From NCBI RefSeq assembly GCF_000192435.1, contig NZ_AEUD01000004.1, positions 239,355 through 303,354 of the forward strand: a stretch of 64,000 nucleotides of DNA, given 5' to 3'. The DNA comes from Gordonia neofelifaecis NRRL B-59395 (GTDB taxonomy: Bacteria; Actinomycetota; Actinomycetes; Mycobacteriales; Mycobacteriaceae). Position numbers and translations under genes: made by a program. This document shows, piece by piece, positions 47,996 through 64,000 of this stretch. How positions within the stretch are numbered: position 1 is the first letter of the stretch; every line of letters starts with the position of its first letter. The notes under the pieces are model-generated. The model did no database searches, was not told where the DNA came from, and was given only the letters and a program-made list of their open reading frames with translations.

Positions 47996-50469
47996 GTGCG
48001 TCTCCCACAGTCCTGGCTGACCGAGGTGCTCCGTGCGGGAGCTCCGGATGCCGCTCCGTCGACCGAAGAGATCGATGCGGGCTTCGTCCGCGTCGGATTC
48101 GAGATCGAGGACGTCGAGCCCTTCCCGGTGATCACCGGTCCGTTGGTGATCGGCCGCGTCGAGGCGATCGAGGAACTCACCGAGTTCAAGAAGCCGATCC
48201 GGTTCTGCCAGGTCGCGGTCGGCGAGCACGCGCCGCGCGACATCGTGTGCGGCGCACGGAACTTCGCGGTCGGTGACCTCGTCGTGGTCGCGCTGCCGGG
48301 TGCCGTCCTGCCGGGTGACTTCGCGATCGCGACGCGGAAGACGTACGGCAAGACCTCCGACGGCATGATCTGTTCGGTCACCGAACTGGGCATCGGCAAC
48401 GATCACTCGGGGATCCTGGTGCTCTCGCCCGGCACCGCGGAGCCCGGCGCCGACGCTCGCGAGGTGCTCGGCTTGGTCGACACCGCCATCGAGGTGAACG
48501 TGACTCCGGACCGCGGCTACGCGTTCTCCATGCGCGGGCTCGGCCGGGAACTCGCCAGTGCTTTCGAGACGCCGTACATCGACGACGGGCTGCCGGGTGC
48601 ACCGCTGCCGGCCGCCGTCGAGCGCACACCCTGGCCGGTCGCCATCGACGACGACAGCAAGGCCACCCGGTACACGGCGCGCGTGCTCACCGGAGTCGAT
48701 GCAACGGCGTCGTCGCCGTGGTGGATCGCGAAACGATTGATGGTGGCAGGCATCAGGCCGATCTCCGCGATCGTCGACATCACCAACTACGTGATGATCG
48801 AGCTCGGGCAGCCGCTGCACGCCTTCGACGCGGACAAGGTGACCGGGACGGTTCGAGTCCGCGCGGCCGCGGCAGGCGAGACGCTCGTGACCCTCGACGG
48901 TGTGACCCGCACCCTCGACCCCGAGGACATCGTGATCGCCGACGACTCCGGCGCTATCGCACTGGCGGGCGTGATGGGTGGCGCCGCCACCGAGGTCACC
49001 GACGCCACGACGACGATCCTGTTGGAGTCGGCCAACTTCGACCAGGTCCGCGTGTTCCGGACCGGCAAGCGTCACAAGCTCTCGTCGGAGGCGGCCAAGC
49101 GCTTCGAGCGCCTCGTCGATCCGGAGATCACCGCCGTCGCCTCGGACCGCGCCGCCGCGCTGATCGTCGAGTACGCGGGCGGTCAGGTGGCCGGCGAACT
49201 GTCGGACGTGCGCGTCGCGACTCCGCCCACCCCTCCCATCGAGATCGATCCGGGGCTGCCCGACGCCACCGCGGGCGTTGTGTACCCGATCGGTACGACG
49301 GCGGCGCGACTGCTCGAGGTCGGCTGCACGGTCGAGGGCGAGTCGCCGTTGTCGGTGACGCCGCCGTCGTGGCGCCCCGATCTGCGCCAGCGCGCGGATC
49401 TCGTCGAAGAGGTGCTGCGGCTGGAAGGTTTGGAGGACATCCCGGCCGTCGTTCCGCGGGCGACCGGTGGCACGGGGCTCACCGCGGCACAGCGTCGGCG
49501 CCGGGCGATCGGCGTCGGACTGGCGACCGACGGTTTCGTCGAGGTGCTGCCGTACCCGTTCCTGCCGACCGACGTGTTCGACACCTGGGGGCTGCCGGAC
49601 GACGACGTCCGCCGCAAGACCGTCTCGGTGCTGAATCCGCTGGAGTCCGACCGCCCGCTCCTCAACACGACACTGCTGCCCGGACTGATGGAGATGGCGG
49701 CGCGCAACATCGCTCGCGGCCGCCGCGATCTCGCGCTCTACACCATCGGCCAGGTCGTCGTAGCCGGCGACCAGGGCCCGACGGTACCCGCGCTCGACGT
49801 GACCCGCCGACCGTCGGAGGCCGAGCAGGCGGCTCTGGACGCCTCGCTGCCGGACCAGCCGCTGCACGTCGGCGTGCTGCTGACGGGACTGCGGGAGCCC
49901 GCCGGCCCGCTCGGCGGCGGCAGGGCGGCCGACGCCTATGACGCCTTCGAGGCGGCGCGGCAGATCGGCCGGGCGGCCGGCGTCGAGTTGACCCTGGTCG
50001 CGGCCGAGTACCTGCCTTGGCATCCGGGACGTTGCGCACGTCTCGAGGTCGACGGCGTCGTGGTCGGCCACGCCGGTGAACTGCACCCGGCGGTGCTGGA
50101 GCGCACCGGGCTCCCCGCACGACTGTGCGCCGTGGAGATCGACGTCGACGCGCTGCCGTTGCGTCAGAATCTGCCGTCGCCTCAGGTCTCGGCGTTCCCC
50201 GCGGTGCTCCAGGACGTCAACGTCGTGGTCGCGCAGGACGTCGCCGCGCAGGACGTGCAGGACGCGCTCGTCGCCGGTGCGGGCGAGCTGCTCGAATCGA
50301 TCGCTCTCTTCGACGTCTTCGTCGGTGAGCAGGTCGGCGAGGGCAACAAGTCGCTCACCTTCGCACTGACGTTCCGGGCTTCCGATCGGACACTCACCGA
50401 GGATGAGGGGTCCGAGGCGAAGATGGCCGCGGTCGCCCACGCCGGTGAGGTCGTCGGGGCCCGGCTGCG

Positions 50470-50473
<4 letters not shown>
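47996..50473 (+). CDS. pheT: Phenylalanyl-tRNA synthetase beta subunit
   Basis: An 825-residue subunit. It has the N-terminal tRNA-binding OB domain (residues about 40-150: GRVEAIEELTEFKK, FCQVAVGEHAPRDIVCGARNF), the B3/B4 editing domain, the B5 domain, a catalytic-like core and the C-terminal ferredoxin-like anticodon domain (FPAVLQDVNVVVAQDV through TLTEDEGS). It starts MRLPQSWLTEVL at GTG 47996; the longer frame upstream lacks homology to the family. Its stop overlaps the TTG start of the next gene (TTGA). Confidence 0.97.
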
Positions 50474-53988
<3,515 letters not shown>

Positions 53989-53992
<4 letters not shown>

Positions 53993-54897
53993 CGGAAATC
54001 AGCACGACACTCGATCCCCTGCAGAAGGCCGGCGTCATCGCCGAGTCCCTGCCCGCACTGCAAGCGCTCCACGGCAAGCGCGTCGTCGTCAAGTACGGCG
54101 GCAACGCGATGGTCGACGAGGACCTGAAGAAGGCGTTCGCCGCCGACATGGTGCTGCTGCGCGCCTGCGGCATCCACCCCGTGGTGGTGCACGGCGGCGG
54201 GCCCCAGATCTCCGCGATGCTGAAGCGGCTCGGGCTCGAAGGCGAGTTCCGCGGCGGCTTCCGCGTCACCACGCCCGAGGTGATGGATGTGGTGCGAATG
54301 GTGCTGTTCGGACAGGTGGGCCGTGAGCTCGTCGGTCTGATCAACGCGCACGGTCCCTATGCGGTCGGTATCACCGGCGAAGATGCGCACCTGTTCACCG
54401 CGAGCCGTCGGACGGTCGTCGTGGACGGCGAGGCCACCGACATCGGACTGGTCGGCGACATCGCCGCGGTCAACACTTCGGCTGTCGACGATCTCATCGC
54501 GGCCGGGCGGATCCCGGTCATCTCCACCATCGCGCCCGACGCCGACGGCCAGGTTCACAACATCAACGCCGACACCGCGGCCGGCGCCGTCGCCGCCGCG
54601 CTCGGCGCCGAGCATCTCGTGATGCTCACCGACGTCGAAGGGCTCTACACCGACTGGCCCGACCGTTCGTCGCTGGTCTCGACGATCACCGCGGGCGGAG
54701 TCGAGACGCTGTTGCCCGGTCTGGACTCCGGGATGGTCCCCAAGATGGAGGCCTGCATGCGCGCCGTCCGGGACGGCATCGGCGCCGCACACGTCATCGA
54801 CGGCCGCGAACCGCACTCCGTGCTCGCGGCCCTGCTCACCGCGTCGACGTCGGGAACCACCGTCGTCGCAGACGATCTCGAAGGAGGGCGGTCGTGA
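53989..54897 (+). CDS. argB: Acetylglutamate kinase
   Basis: A 302-residue amino-acid kinase, second step of arginine synthesis. The phosphate-binding [10 protein letters not shown] lies near residue 36, [11 protein letters not shown] near 64, [16 protein letters not shown] near 91 and the ATP-site region [17 protein letters not shown] near 204. An N-terminal helix ([22 protein letters not shown], given by its ends) is of the type seen in hexameric, arginine-inhibited kinases, so feedback inhibition is likely. It overlaps argJ and argD. Confidence 0.97.
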
Positions 54898-56084
54898 CCG
54901 CACCACTGCAGCAGCGGTGGTCCGCTGCGCTGATGAACAACTACGGCACGCCCGGCGTGGCCCTGGTCCGCGGTGAGGGCGCGGTCGTCTACGACGCCGA
55001 CGGCCGCGAATACCTGGACCTGCTCGGCGGCATCGCCGTCAATGCCCTCGGCCATGCCAATCCAGCGATCGTCGAGGCCGTCACCGAACAGCTGTCGACG
55101 CTCGGCCACGTGTCGAACCTGTACATCTCACCGCCCGTGGTGGAACTCGCCGAGCGGCTCGCCGCCGCTATGGGTCATGAGGCCCGGGTGTTCCTGTGCA
55201 ACTCCGGAACCGAGGCGAACGAGGCAGCGTTCAAGCTGGCGCGCCGCACCGGGCGGCCGCAGATCATCGCCGCCCACGGCGGGTTCCACGGCCGGACGAT
55301 GGGCGCACTGGCGATGACCGGTCAGCCGACCAAGCGCGGGCCGTTCGAGCCGATGCCCGCGGGCGTCGACTTCGTGCCGTACGGCGATGCCGAGGCGCTC
55401 CGGGAGGCGGTCACCGATCAGACCGCGGCCGTGATCCTCGAGCCCATCCAGGGCGAGAACGGCGTCGTGGTGCCGCCGGCGGACTACCTTGCGCAGGCCC
55501 GGGCGATCACCGCGGAGCACGGTGCGCTGCTGATCCTCGATGAGGTGCAGACGGGCATCGGGCGTACCGGCTGGATGTTCGCGCATCAGCGGGCCGGCAT
55601 CGTGCCCGACGTCATCACACTGGCGAAGGGGCTGGGCGGCGGGATGCCGATCGGTGCCTGCATCGCGACGGGCCGGGCTGCGGAACTGTTCGAGCCCGGC
55701 CAGCACGGCACCACGTTCGGCGGCAACCCGGCGTGCGCCGCCGCAGCGCTCGCGGTTCTGCGCTACATCGACGAGCACGACCTCCTCGCGCACGTCGAAC
55801 GCGTCGGCAAGGCATTGGCCGGAGGCATCGAGGAGCTGAACCATCCGCAGATCGCCGGGGTCCGCGGCGAGGGACTGCTGCTCGGCGTGGTGCTGAACTC
55901 CGACATCTCGGCCTCGACCGAGAAGGCGGCCCGGGCCGCGGGCTATCTCATCAACGCGCCGGCGGCGAACGTGCTGCGTCTGGCTCCGCCCCTGATCCTC
56001 ACCGACGAGCAGGCTTCGGCGTTCGTGGCCGACCTGCCCGGCATCCTCGACGCGGCGACCGCCGAACAGACCGGAAAGGCCTGA
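54894..56084 (+). CDS. argD: Acetylornithine aminotransferase
   Basis: A 396-residue PLP enzyme of the class III aminotransferases. It has [37 protein letters not shown] (phosphate-binding region), [15 protein letters not shown] and the PLP lysine in [14 protein letters not shown] (near residue 248). It converts N-acetylglutamate semialdehyde to N-acetylornithine. The GTG start is coupled to argB, and argF begins three bases after the stop. Confidence 0.97.
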   Translation: MTAPLQQRWSAALMNNYGTPGVALVRGEGAVVYDADGREYLDLLGGIAVNALGHANPAIVEAVTEQLSTLGHVSNLYISPPVVELAERLAAAMGHEARVFLCNSGTEANEAAFKLARRTGRPQIIAAHGGFHGRTMGALAMTGQPTKRGPFEPMPAGVDFVPYGDAEALREAVTDQTAAVILEPIQGENGVVVPPADYLAQARAITAEHGALLILDEVQTGIGRTGWMFAHQRAGIVPDVITLAKGLGGGMPIGACIATGRAAELFEPGQHGTTFGGNPACAAAALAVLRYIDEHDLLAHVERVGKALAGGIEELNHPQIAGVRGEGLLLGVVLNSDISASTEKAARAAGYLINAPAANVLRLAPPLILTDEQASAFVADLPGILDAATAEQTGKA

Positions 56085-57019
<935 letters not shown>

Positions 57020-57020
<1 letters not shown>

Positions 57021-57547
57021 TGAGCGCCCCGGGGCCGGACCGAGCCGCCGCCGGACGAGCCGAATCGGCGCGTCTGGCGGCGACCAGGGCGGGCAGACAC
57101 TCACGGATCGTCGAGATCCTGTCCGCGCAGGAGATCCGCAGCCAGGGCGAACTCCAGCAGAAGCTCGCCGAACTCGGTGTCGAGGCGACGCAGGCGACGA
57201 TCTCGCGCGATCTCGATGAGCTCGGCGCGGTCAAACTCCGTGCCGCGGACGGCGGTGTCGGCGTGTACATGGTGCCCGAGGACGGCAGCCCGGTCCGTGG
57301 AGTCTCGGGCGGCACCGACCGCGTGTCCCGGCTGGTGTCGGAGCTGTTGGTGTCCACCGACTCGTCGGGTGACATGGCGGTGCTCCGCACGCCGCCCGGC
57401 GCCGCGGGCTACCTCGCCAGCGCGCTCGACCGCGCGCGACTGCCCGGCGTGGTCGGCACCATCGCCGGCGACGACACGATCTTCGTGCTCGCACGCCGTC
57501 CACTGACCGGCGCGGATCTCGCGGCGCGTATCGAAGGCCTCGTCTGA
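57020..57547 (+). CDS. argR: Arginine repressor
   Basis: A 175-residue regulator. An N-terminal winged helix (about residues 25-90: [43 protein letters not shown]; each given by its ends or core) is followed by the hexamerisation and arginine-binding domain ([35 protein letters not shown]). With arginine bound it should repress the operon through the boxes at 51627-51651. The GTG overlaps the argF stop by one base. The expected argG does not follow. Confidence 0.96.
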
Positions 57548-57589
57548 TCGCGACGGACTGGCTGCCGGGTACGAGGCATCGAGCCTTAG

Positions 57590-59152
<1,563 letters not shown>

Positions 59153-59188
59153 CCACGACCACCGGTCGAGAAGCCGGGCCGGTCGTGG
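59153..59188 (+). terminator. Candidate terminator of the arg operon
   Basis: CCACGACC (59153-59160) pairs with GGTCGTGG (59181-59188), with further ACCGG/CCGGG pairing inside the loop. It starts directly after the argH stop. There is no T-run, but the stem is GC-rich and well placed. Confidence 0.55.
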
Positions 59189-59336
59189 CCGAGGCCACCT
59201 TCGCTCGGGACACACATCTGCTTCACAGTCGGTAGCGTCCGTGACAGATTCGGCGACTAGTAAACTGCACGTGCTCGCACACGCCGGCGACGTCGGATCC
59301 TGCGGAGCATCAGTAGTGGTGAGGGGAGTTACCGCG

Positions 59337-62300
59337 GTGAAGGGCCTGCCAAACGTCGGCGGAACGGTCGGACGGATCGTCGCGACCGCACAGAACGGTC
59401 TCGAAGTCATTCGGATGGGCGGTCTGGACACCGGCACCGAACCGACGCCGTACAAGGTCGTCGAGACCGAGAAGATGTACCGGCTGCGGCGGTATTTCCC
59501 GGACGATCCGGGTGACGGATACGCCCACATCATCCTGATTCCGCCGATGATGGTCTCGGCCAACGTCTACGACGTCACGCAGCAGAACGGCGCGGTGTCG
59601 GTGCTGTACCGGCACAAGGTGATCCCGTGGGTCGTCGACTTCGGCTCGCCCGACCACGAAGAGGGCGGCATGGAACGCACCCTCACCGACCACGTGGTCG
59701 CGATCAGCCGGGTCATCGATCTGGTGCGCAGCGTGGTCGGCCGGGACGTCCACCTCGGCGGCTACTCGCAGGGCGGGATGTTCGCGTACCAGACGGCCGC
59801 GTATCGGCGCTCCGAGGGACTGGCCAGCGTGGTCACGTTCGGCAGTCCCGTCGACGTCCTCGCCGCGCTGCCGCTCGGCTTGCCCGCGCAGCTGGTGGTA
59901 CCGGGCGCCGAGTTCGTCGCGGACAACGTCTTCAACCGACTGTGGATCCCGAGCTGGCTCGCGCGAACCGGTTTCCAACTCGCCGACCCTGTCAAAACCG
60001 CCCGCAGCCGCATCGACTTCCTCCGCAAACTCCACGATCGTGACGCACTGCTGCCGCGTGAGGACCAGCGCCGATTCATCGAGCAGGAGGGCTGGGTGGC
60101 CTGGTCGGGCCCTGCAGTCGCCGAACTCCTGCGCCAGTTCGTGGTGCACAACCGGATGATGTCGGGCGGCTTCGTCATCGATGGCGAAGTCGTGTCGATG
60201 ACCGAGATCACCTGCCCGGTGCTGGCCTTCGTCGGTGAGACCGACGACATCGGTCAACCGCTCGCCGTCCGCGGCATCGTCAGGGCCGCACCCGACGCCG
60301 ACGTCTACGAGACCGCGGCCCCGGTCGGACACTTCGGTCTGGTCGTCGGTTCCAGTGCCGGACGCTTGACCTGGCCGACGGTGGGCGAGTGGATCCAGTG
60401 GCGCGAGGGCAACGGCGAGCAACCCGCCGCCGTCACCCCGATGAGCCGGGTGCGCAACGAATCCGGCTCCGGCATCAGCTGGAGCAACCGCCTGACATAC
60501 GGCGTCGGACAGGTCGCCGGCGCGGGCACCGCCGTGTCCAAGGAACTCCTGGAAGCCGTCAGCTCACTCCAGCGGACGACCCTCGCGGTCGCGACGGAGT
60601 CGGTGCGGACCGTGCCTCGGTTGTTCCGCCTCGGGCAGATCCAGCCGTCCACCCGGGTCTCGCTCGGCAAGCTGATGAGCGAGAACGCGAAGCGCACCCC
60701 GCACGACGAGCTCTTCCTCTTCGAGGACCGAGTACTGACGCACACCCAGGTCAACACCCGTATCGACAACGTCGTCGCAGGTCTCATCGAATGCGGGATC
60801 CGGCCCGGCGTGCACGTCGGCTTGATGATGGAACCGCGGCCGTCCGCACTGGTGACCGTCGCCGCGCTCTCACGACTCGGGGCCGTCGCCGTGCTGATGT
60901 CGTCCAGCGAGTCGCTTCCCGAGATGCTGACCATGGCCGAGACCCGGGTCATCGTCGCCGATCCGGTACACCTCGACCGCGCGGCCGCGGCCTGCGATCG
61001 AGTCCTCGTCCTCGGTGGCGGCAGCGGTGAGACCCGCGCCATCGAGCGTGCCGACGGCGAACACATCGTCGACATGGAGCAGATCGATCCCGCGCGCGTG
61101 CGGCTGCCCGTCTGGTATCGGCCGGATCCGGGACTGGCGGGCGACCTCGCCTTCATCCTGTTCACCGAGACCCAGGGCCGGATCAACCGGTGGTCGATCA
61201 CCAATCACCGGTTCGCGATGTCTGCTTTCGGGGCTGCGGCCGCGGCCGGCCTGTCGAACCGGGACACGGTCTACTGCCTCCCTCCGCTGCACCACGCGTC
61301 CGGCCTGCTGACCACCCTGGGTGCCACCGCGGCCGGCCGGTCGCGGATCGCCCTGTCGACCGGATTCGATCCCGACCGGTTCTCCCGTGAGGTTCGCCGG
61401 TACGGCGTCACGGTCGTCTCGTACACCTGGAACATGCTGGCGGACATCCTCGACGATCCGGGCTTCGATCCGGGACAGCTGGGGAGCGTCCGGCTGTTCA
61501 TGGGATCGGGGCTGTCCGCGGGGCAATGGACCGGCCTGCGCGAGAAGCTGCCGTCCGCCCGGGTGCTCGAGTTCTTCGCCACCGCCGACGGATCAGCGAT
61601 CCTGGCGAACGTCGACGACACCAAGATCGGCTCGATGGGACGGCCCCTTCCCGAGACCAACCCGGTGCGCATCGCTGCCTACGACCCGGCGACGGGTCGG
61701 ATGGAGGTCGACAACGACACCGGACTGGTCCGCGAGGCCGGACCGCGGGAGATCGGCATGCTCGTCTCTCACGCCGGTCAGCGGTTCGAGGCCGCCGGTC
61801 TCGTCCTTCGCGACGTCTTTCGTCCGCACGACCGCTGGGAGGTCGGCGGAAGTCTGTTCCGGGCCGATGCCGACGGCGATCTCTGGTTCATGGGTTCGGT
61901 CCAGAGCGTGATCCACAGCGCAGGCGGTTCGATGTATCCGGTGCCGATTCAGCAGGCGCTGTCGATGATTCCGGACGTCAAGCTGGCCGCGGTCTACAGC
62001 GTGGGCGAGGTGGGTTCCCAGGTCGCGGTAGCCGTCGTCACGCTTCGGCAGGGGGTCACTTCGCTGACGCCGACGCAGATCCGCGTCGGGCTGGGGGAGC
62101 TTCCCGCGGAACAGCGTCCGCATCTGGTGTGGATCGCCGATTCGATCCCGCTGTCGGAGGCGTTCCGGCTGATGACGGGGAAGATCGCCGCCCGCGGGAT
62201 GCCGAAGCCGGGATCCAAGATCTGGTACCGAGATGCCGAAGGGCGGTACCGCCGCTACACGGCATCCGCGGCCGCCGCGATCGACTGGACGGTCCCCGGA

Positions 62301-62342
62301 TCGGCCGGGACCGCCGCAGACGGCGACGCCGCTCGGGCCTAG
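59337..62342 (+). CDS. Alpha/beta hydrolase fused to a degenerate acyl-CoA synthetase
   Basis: A protein of about 1001 residues like M. tuberculosis Rv1683 (from memory). Residues 1-360 are an alpha/beta hydrolase of the PhaC/lipase type with nucleophile box GYSQGG (near 142), then CPVLAFVGETDDIG and the His in VGHFGLVVG. Residues about 440-990 are an adenylate-forming fold. The A3 phosphate loop, normally TSGTTGxPKG, reads FTETQGRINRW, and the A5 motif reads FFATADG, so adenylation is doubtful; only the terminal TGKI lysine region looks normal. The GTG at 59337 has GAGGGGAG eight bases upstream. Other in-frame starts exist upstream (GTG 59319). Confidence 0.87.
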   Translation: MKGLPNVGGTVGRIVATAQNGLEVIRMGGLDTGTEPTPYKVVETEKMYRLRRYFPDDPGDGYAHIILIPPMMVSANVYDVTQQNGAVSVLYRHKVIPWVVDFGSPDHEEGGMERTLTDHVVAISRVIDLVRSVVGRDVHLGGYSQGGMFAYQTAAYRRSEGLASVVTFGSPVDVLAALPLGLPAQLVVPGAEFVADNVFNRLWIPSWLARTGFQLADPVKTARSRIDFLRKLHDRDALLPREDQRRFIEQEGWVAWSGPAVAELLRQFVVHNRMMSGGFVIDGEVVSMTEITCPVLAFVGETDDIGQPLAVRGIVRAAPDADVYETAAPVGHFGLVVGSSAGRLTWPTVGEWIQWREGNGEQPAAVTPMSRVRNESGSGISWSNRLTYGVGQVAGAGTAVSKELLEAVSSLQRTTLAVATESVRTVPRLFRLGQIQPSTRVSLGKLMSENAKRTPHDELFLFEDRVLTHTQVNTRIDNVVAGLIECGIRPGVHVGLMMEPRPSALVTVAALSRLGAVAVLMSSSESLPEMLTMAETRVIVADPVHLDRAAAACDRVLVLGGGSGETRAIERADGEHIVDMEQIDPARVRLPVWYRPDPGLAGDLAFILFTETQGRINRWSITNHRFAMSAFGAAAAAGLSNRDTVYCLPPLHHASGLLTTLGATAAGRSRIALSTGFDPDRFSREVRRYGVTVVSYTWNMLADILDDPGFDPGQLGSVRLFMGSGLSAGQWTGLREKLPSARVLEFFATADGSAILANVDDTKIGSMGRPLPETNPVRIAAYDPATGRMEVDNDTGLVREAGPREIGMLVSHAGQRFEAAGLVLRDVFRPHDRWEVGGSLFRADADGDLWFMGSVQSVIHSAGGSMYPVPIQQALSMIPDVKLAAVYSVGEVGSQVAVAVVTLRQGVTSLTPTQIRVGLGELPAEQRPHLVWIADSIPLSEAFRLMTGKIAARGMPKPGSKIWYRDAEGRYRRYTASAAAAIDWTVPGSAGTAADGDAARA

Positions 62343-62414
62343 TAGCCTGATCCGGGTAGACGTCGCCGCCACCGACCGGCGCGCGGCCGCATCGACGAGA
62401 CGAAGTGGGAGCTG

Positions 62415-62633
62415 ATGGCAACACGTGCCGAGGGCATCGATCCGGTGGTCCGCGATCGACTGGTGTGTCCCCAGGATCTGGGTGAACTGATCAACGCGGG
62501 TGACGAGTTGTACAACCCGCGCCTTCGGGTCGCCTACGCCATCGACGAGCACGGGATCCCGAACATGCTGATCGACGACGCGCGCGCGGTCTCCGACGAG
62601 GAGCATGCGCGGATCACCGGAGAGGACGCGTGA
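62415..62633 (+). CDS. Trm112-like small protein
   Basis: A 72-residue protein. Motifs are [11 protein letters not shown] (near residue 14), [26 protein letters not shown] (near 32, given by its ends) and EEHARITG at the end. This is the Trm112/UPF0434 pattern, although only one of the usual zinc cysteines is present. Trm112 proteins are partners of methyltransferases in other organisms. It follows the hydrolase-ligase gene as in mycobacteria, and its stop overlaps the tyrS start (GTGA). Confidence 0.82.
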   Translation: MATRAEGIDPVVRDRLVCPQDLGELINAGDELYNPRLRVAYAIDEHGIPNMLIDDARAVSDEEHARITGEDA

Positions 62634-63913
62634 GCACCACAGTGTCAGAGAACATCCTCGACGACCTGATCTGGCGCGGTCTCATCGGACAGACCACCGA
62701 CGAGAACGATCTGCGCGAGGCGCTCGACAAGCCGATCTCCTTGTACGCGGGTTTCGACCCGACAGCCTCCAGCCTCCACGCGGGGCACCTGGTTCCGCTG
62801 CTGACTCTCCGCAGGTTCCAGCTGGCGGGTCACCGTCCGGTGGTGCTGGCAGGCGGTGCGACGGGACTCATCGGCGATCCGCGCGACGTCGGCGAGCGCA
62901 CGATGAACTCGTCCGACACCGTCGCGGACTGGGCGGAGAACATCGTCGGTCAGCTTCAGCGGTTCGTCACGATCGACGATTCCGACAACGGCGCGTTGCT
63001 GGTCAACAACTTCGACTGGACCGGACCGATGTCGACCATCGAGTTCCTGCGGGACGTCGGCAAGCACTTCTCGGTGAACGTCATGCTCGCCCGTGAGACG
63101 GTCAAGCGGCGGCTGGAATCCGACGGGATCAGCTACACCGAGTTCAGCTACCTGCTGCTGCAGTCGAACGACTACCTGCAGCTGTACCGCAAGTACGGCT
63201 GTGTCCTGCAGATCGGCGGCTCCGATCAGTGGGGCAACATCATCGGCGGCGTGGACCTCATCCGCAAGGTCGACGGCGGAAGCGCACACGCGCTGACCGT
63301 TCCGCTGGTGACTTCTGCCGACGGCAAGAAGTTCGGCAAGTCGACCGGCGGCGGCAGTGTGTGGCTCGATCCCGAGCTGACGAGTCCGTACGCCTGGTAC
63401 CAGTACTTCGTGAACACGGCGGACGCCGATGTCATCAAGTTCCTCAAGTGGTTCACCTTCCTGCGCCGGGAGGAGATCGAGGAGCTCGAGCAGCTCACGG
63501 CCGAGAAGCCGTTCCTCCGCGAGGCACAGAAGCGCCTGGCTCAGGAGTTGACGACCCTCATCCACGGTGCGGACCAGACGGCCGCCGCCGAGCTGGCCAG
63601 TCGCGCACTGTTCGGGCGCGCCGAACTGAACGATCTCGATGAGCCCACGCTCGCCGCCGCGCTGGGGGAGACGGGCCTCGCGGAGTTCGACGCCGGTGCC
63701 ACGCCGTCGATCGTGGAGTTGCTGGTCGCATCCGGGCTCGCCGACAGCAACAAGGCCGCTCGCCGGGCCGTCGACGAGGGCGGTGCCTACGTGAACAACG
63801 TCAAGGTCACGGACGCGGACTGGATGCCGGCTTCGAATGACCTGTTGTTCGGCAAATGGCTGGTCCTGCGCCGCGGTAAGAAGACGTTCGCCGGCGCCAA
63901 GATCGGCGCCTGA
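62630..63913 (+). CDS. tyrS: Tyrosyl-tRNA synthetase
   Basis: A 427-residue class I synthetase. The HIGH-type motif is HAGH in [11 protein letters not shown] (near residue 48), the tyrosine-binding [13 protein letters not shown] lies near 170, and the KMSKS-type motif is KFGKS (near 234). The C-terminal S4-like RNA-binding domain ends the protein ([31 protein letters not shown], given by its ends). The length is normal for the TyrS type. The start is GTG, coupled to the Trm112-like gene. Confidence 0.98.
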   Translation: MSTTVSENILDDLIWRGLIGQTTDENDLREALDKPISLYAGFDPTASSLHAGHLVPLLTLRRFQLAGHRPVVLAGGATGLIGDPRDVGERTMNSSDTVADWAENIVGQLQRFVTIDDSDNGALLVNNFDWTGPMSTIEFLRDVGKHFSVNVMLARETVKRRLESDGISYTEFSYLLLQSNDYLQLYRKYGCVLQIGGSDQWGNIIGGVDLIRKVDGGSAHALTVPLVTSADGKKFGKSTGGGSVWLDPELTSPYAWYQYFVNTADADVIKFLKWFTFLRREEIEELEQLTAEKPFLREAQKRLAQELTTLIHGADQTAAAELASRALFGRAELNDLDEPTLAAALGETGLAEFDAGATPSIVELLVASGLADSNKAARRAVDEGGAYVNNVKVTDADWMPASNDLLFGKWLVLRRGKKTFAGAKIGA

Positions 63914-63927
63914 CCGCACAGTCGGAC

Positions 63928-63986
63928 CGCTGACCTGGCGATTTGGGACGCAGCCGCAAGGGTGTGTAACTTATTCCAGGTCAGCG
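63928..63986. repeat. Inverted repeat framing a promoter-like sequence
   Basis: An 11-base arm (63928-63938, CGCTGACCTGG) and its perfect complement (63976-63986) are 37 bases apart. The promoter-like element at 63943-63972 lies in between. As a transcript hairpin from tyrS it could terminate; as DNA it could be a regulatory frame around the promoter. Confidence 0.6.
63943..63972 (+). promoter_or_regulatory. Strong sigma-A-type promoter at the window end
   Basis: TTGGGA, an 18-base spacer and TAACTT make a good vegetative promoter that reads out of the window. The following bases (ATTCCAGGTCAGCG) hold no start codon with a ribosome site. The form resembles rRNA operon promoters that I recall from related genera, so an rrn operon may begin just beyond base 64000. 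That is inference. Confidence 0.5.
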
Positions 63987-64000
63987 CGTCGGTGCTGGCG

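Overview
The window is a high-GC actinobacterial chromosome segment, most likely from a mycolic-acid bacterium of the Gordonia / Rhodococcus / Mycobacterium group. The evidence is gene order: coaE, uvrB, uspA, a metallo-beta-lactamase-fold gene, uvrA, infC-rpmI-rplT, an rRNA methyltransferase gene, pheS-pheT, the arg operon, a hydrolase/acyl-CoA-synthetase fusion and tyrS run in the order I remember from Mycobacterium tuberculosis (about Rv1631 to Rv1689). Genus is inference. Genes are tightly packed, with many ATGA/GTGA stop-start overlaps.

Region 1 (1-15952) is a catabolic island for 3-hydroxyanthranilate, the tryptophan/kynurenine or 2-nitrobenzoate lower pathway. A left operon (1-5620, first gene cut by the window edge) encodes 2-aminomuconate semialdehyde dehydrogenase, 4-oxalocrotonate decarboxylase, 2-aminomuconate deaminase, 3-hydroxyanthranilate 3,4-dioxygenase, ACMS decarboxylase and an MHS-type transporter. 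A right operon (13156-15952) encodes 2-oxopentenoate hydratase, acylating acetaldehyde dehydrogenase and 4-hydroxy-2-oxovalerate aldolase. Together they would take 3-hydroxyanthranilate to pyruvate and acetyl-CoA. Between them, on the minus strand, lie a branched-chain-type ABC importer (with a fused LivM-LivG protein), a luciferase-like oxidoreductase, a PadR regulator and an IclR regulator that is divergent from the right operon.

Region 2 (15953-30051) is mixed: intergenic repeats, a TetR / FMN-reductase / efflux module, coaE with a shortened GrpB tail, a membrane-anchored beta-propeller protein, an SNF2 helicase coupled to a SWIM zinc-finger protein, another TetR, an LppU-like membrane protein, a DUF402 protein and a PucR-type regulator. 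It also holds a deletion scar that joins half an acyl-CoA ligase gene to half an FAD oxidoreductase gene, then a Rieske lipoprotein and a VOC protein.

Region 3 (30179-46552) contains uvrB, uspA, a frameshifted HelD-like helicase, the MBL gene, uvrA (uvrB and uvrA share a DNA-damage-type promoter signature), a PrmC-like methyltransferase, small conserved proteins, infC-rpmI-rplT with a probable ATC start for infC, tsnR, a gamma-glutamylcyclotransferase-like protein, a lone siderophore-type ATPase behind an iron box, and a receptor Ser/Thr kinase carrying a seven-repeat RCC1 ectodomain.

Region 4 (46885-64000) contains pheST, a membrane metallophosphoesterase, argCJBDFR plus argH (no argG), the hydrolase/pseudo-ligase fusion, a Trm112-like protein and tyrS. 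The window ends in a strong promoter-like sequence framed by an inverted repeat, possibly the start of an rRNA operon. I saw no tRNA, rRNA, CRISPR array, insertion sequence or prophage.
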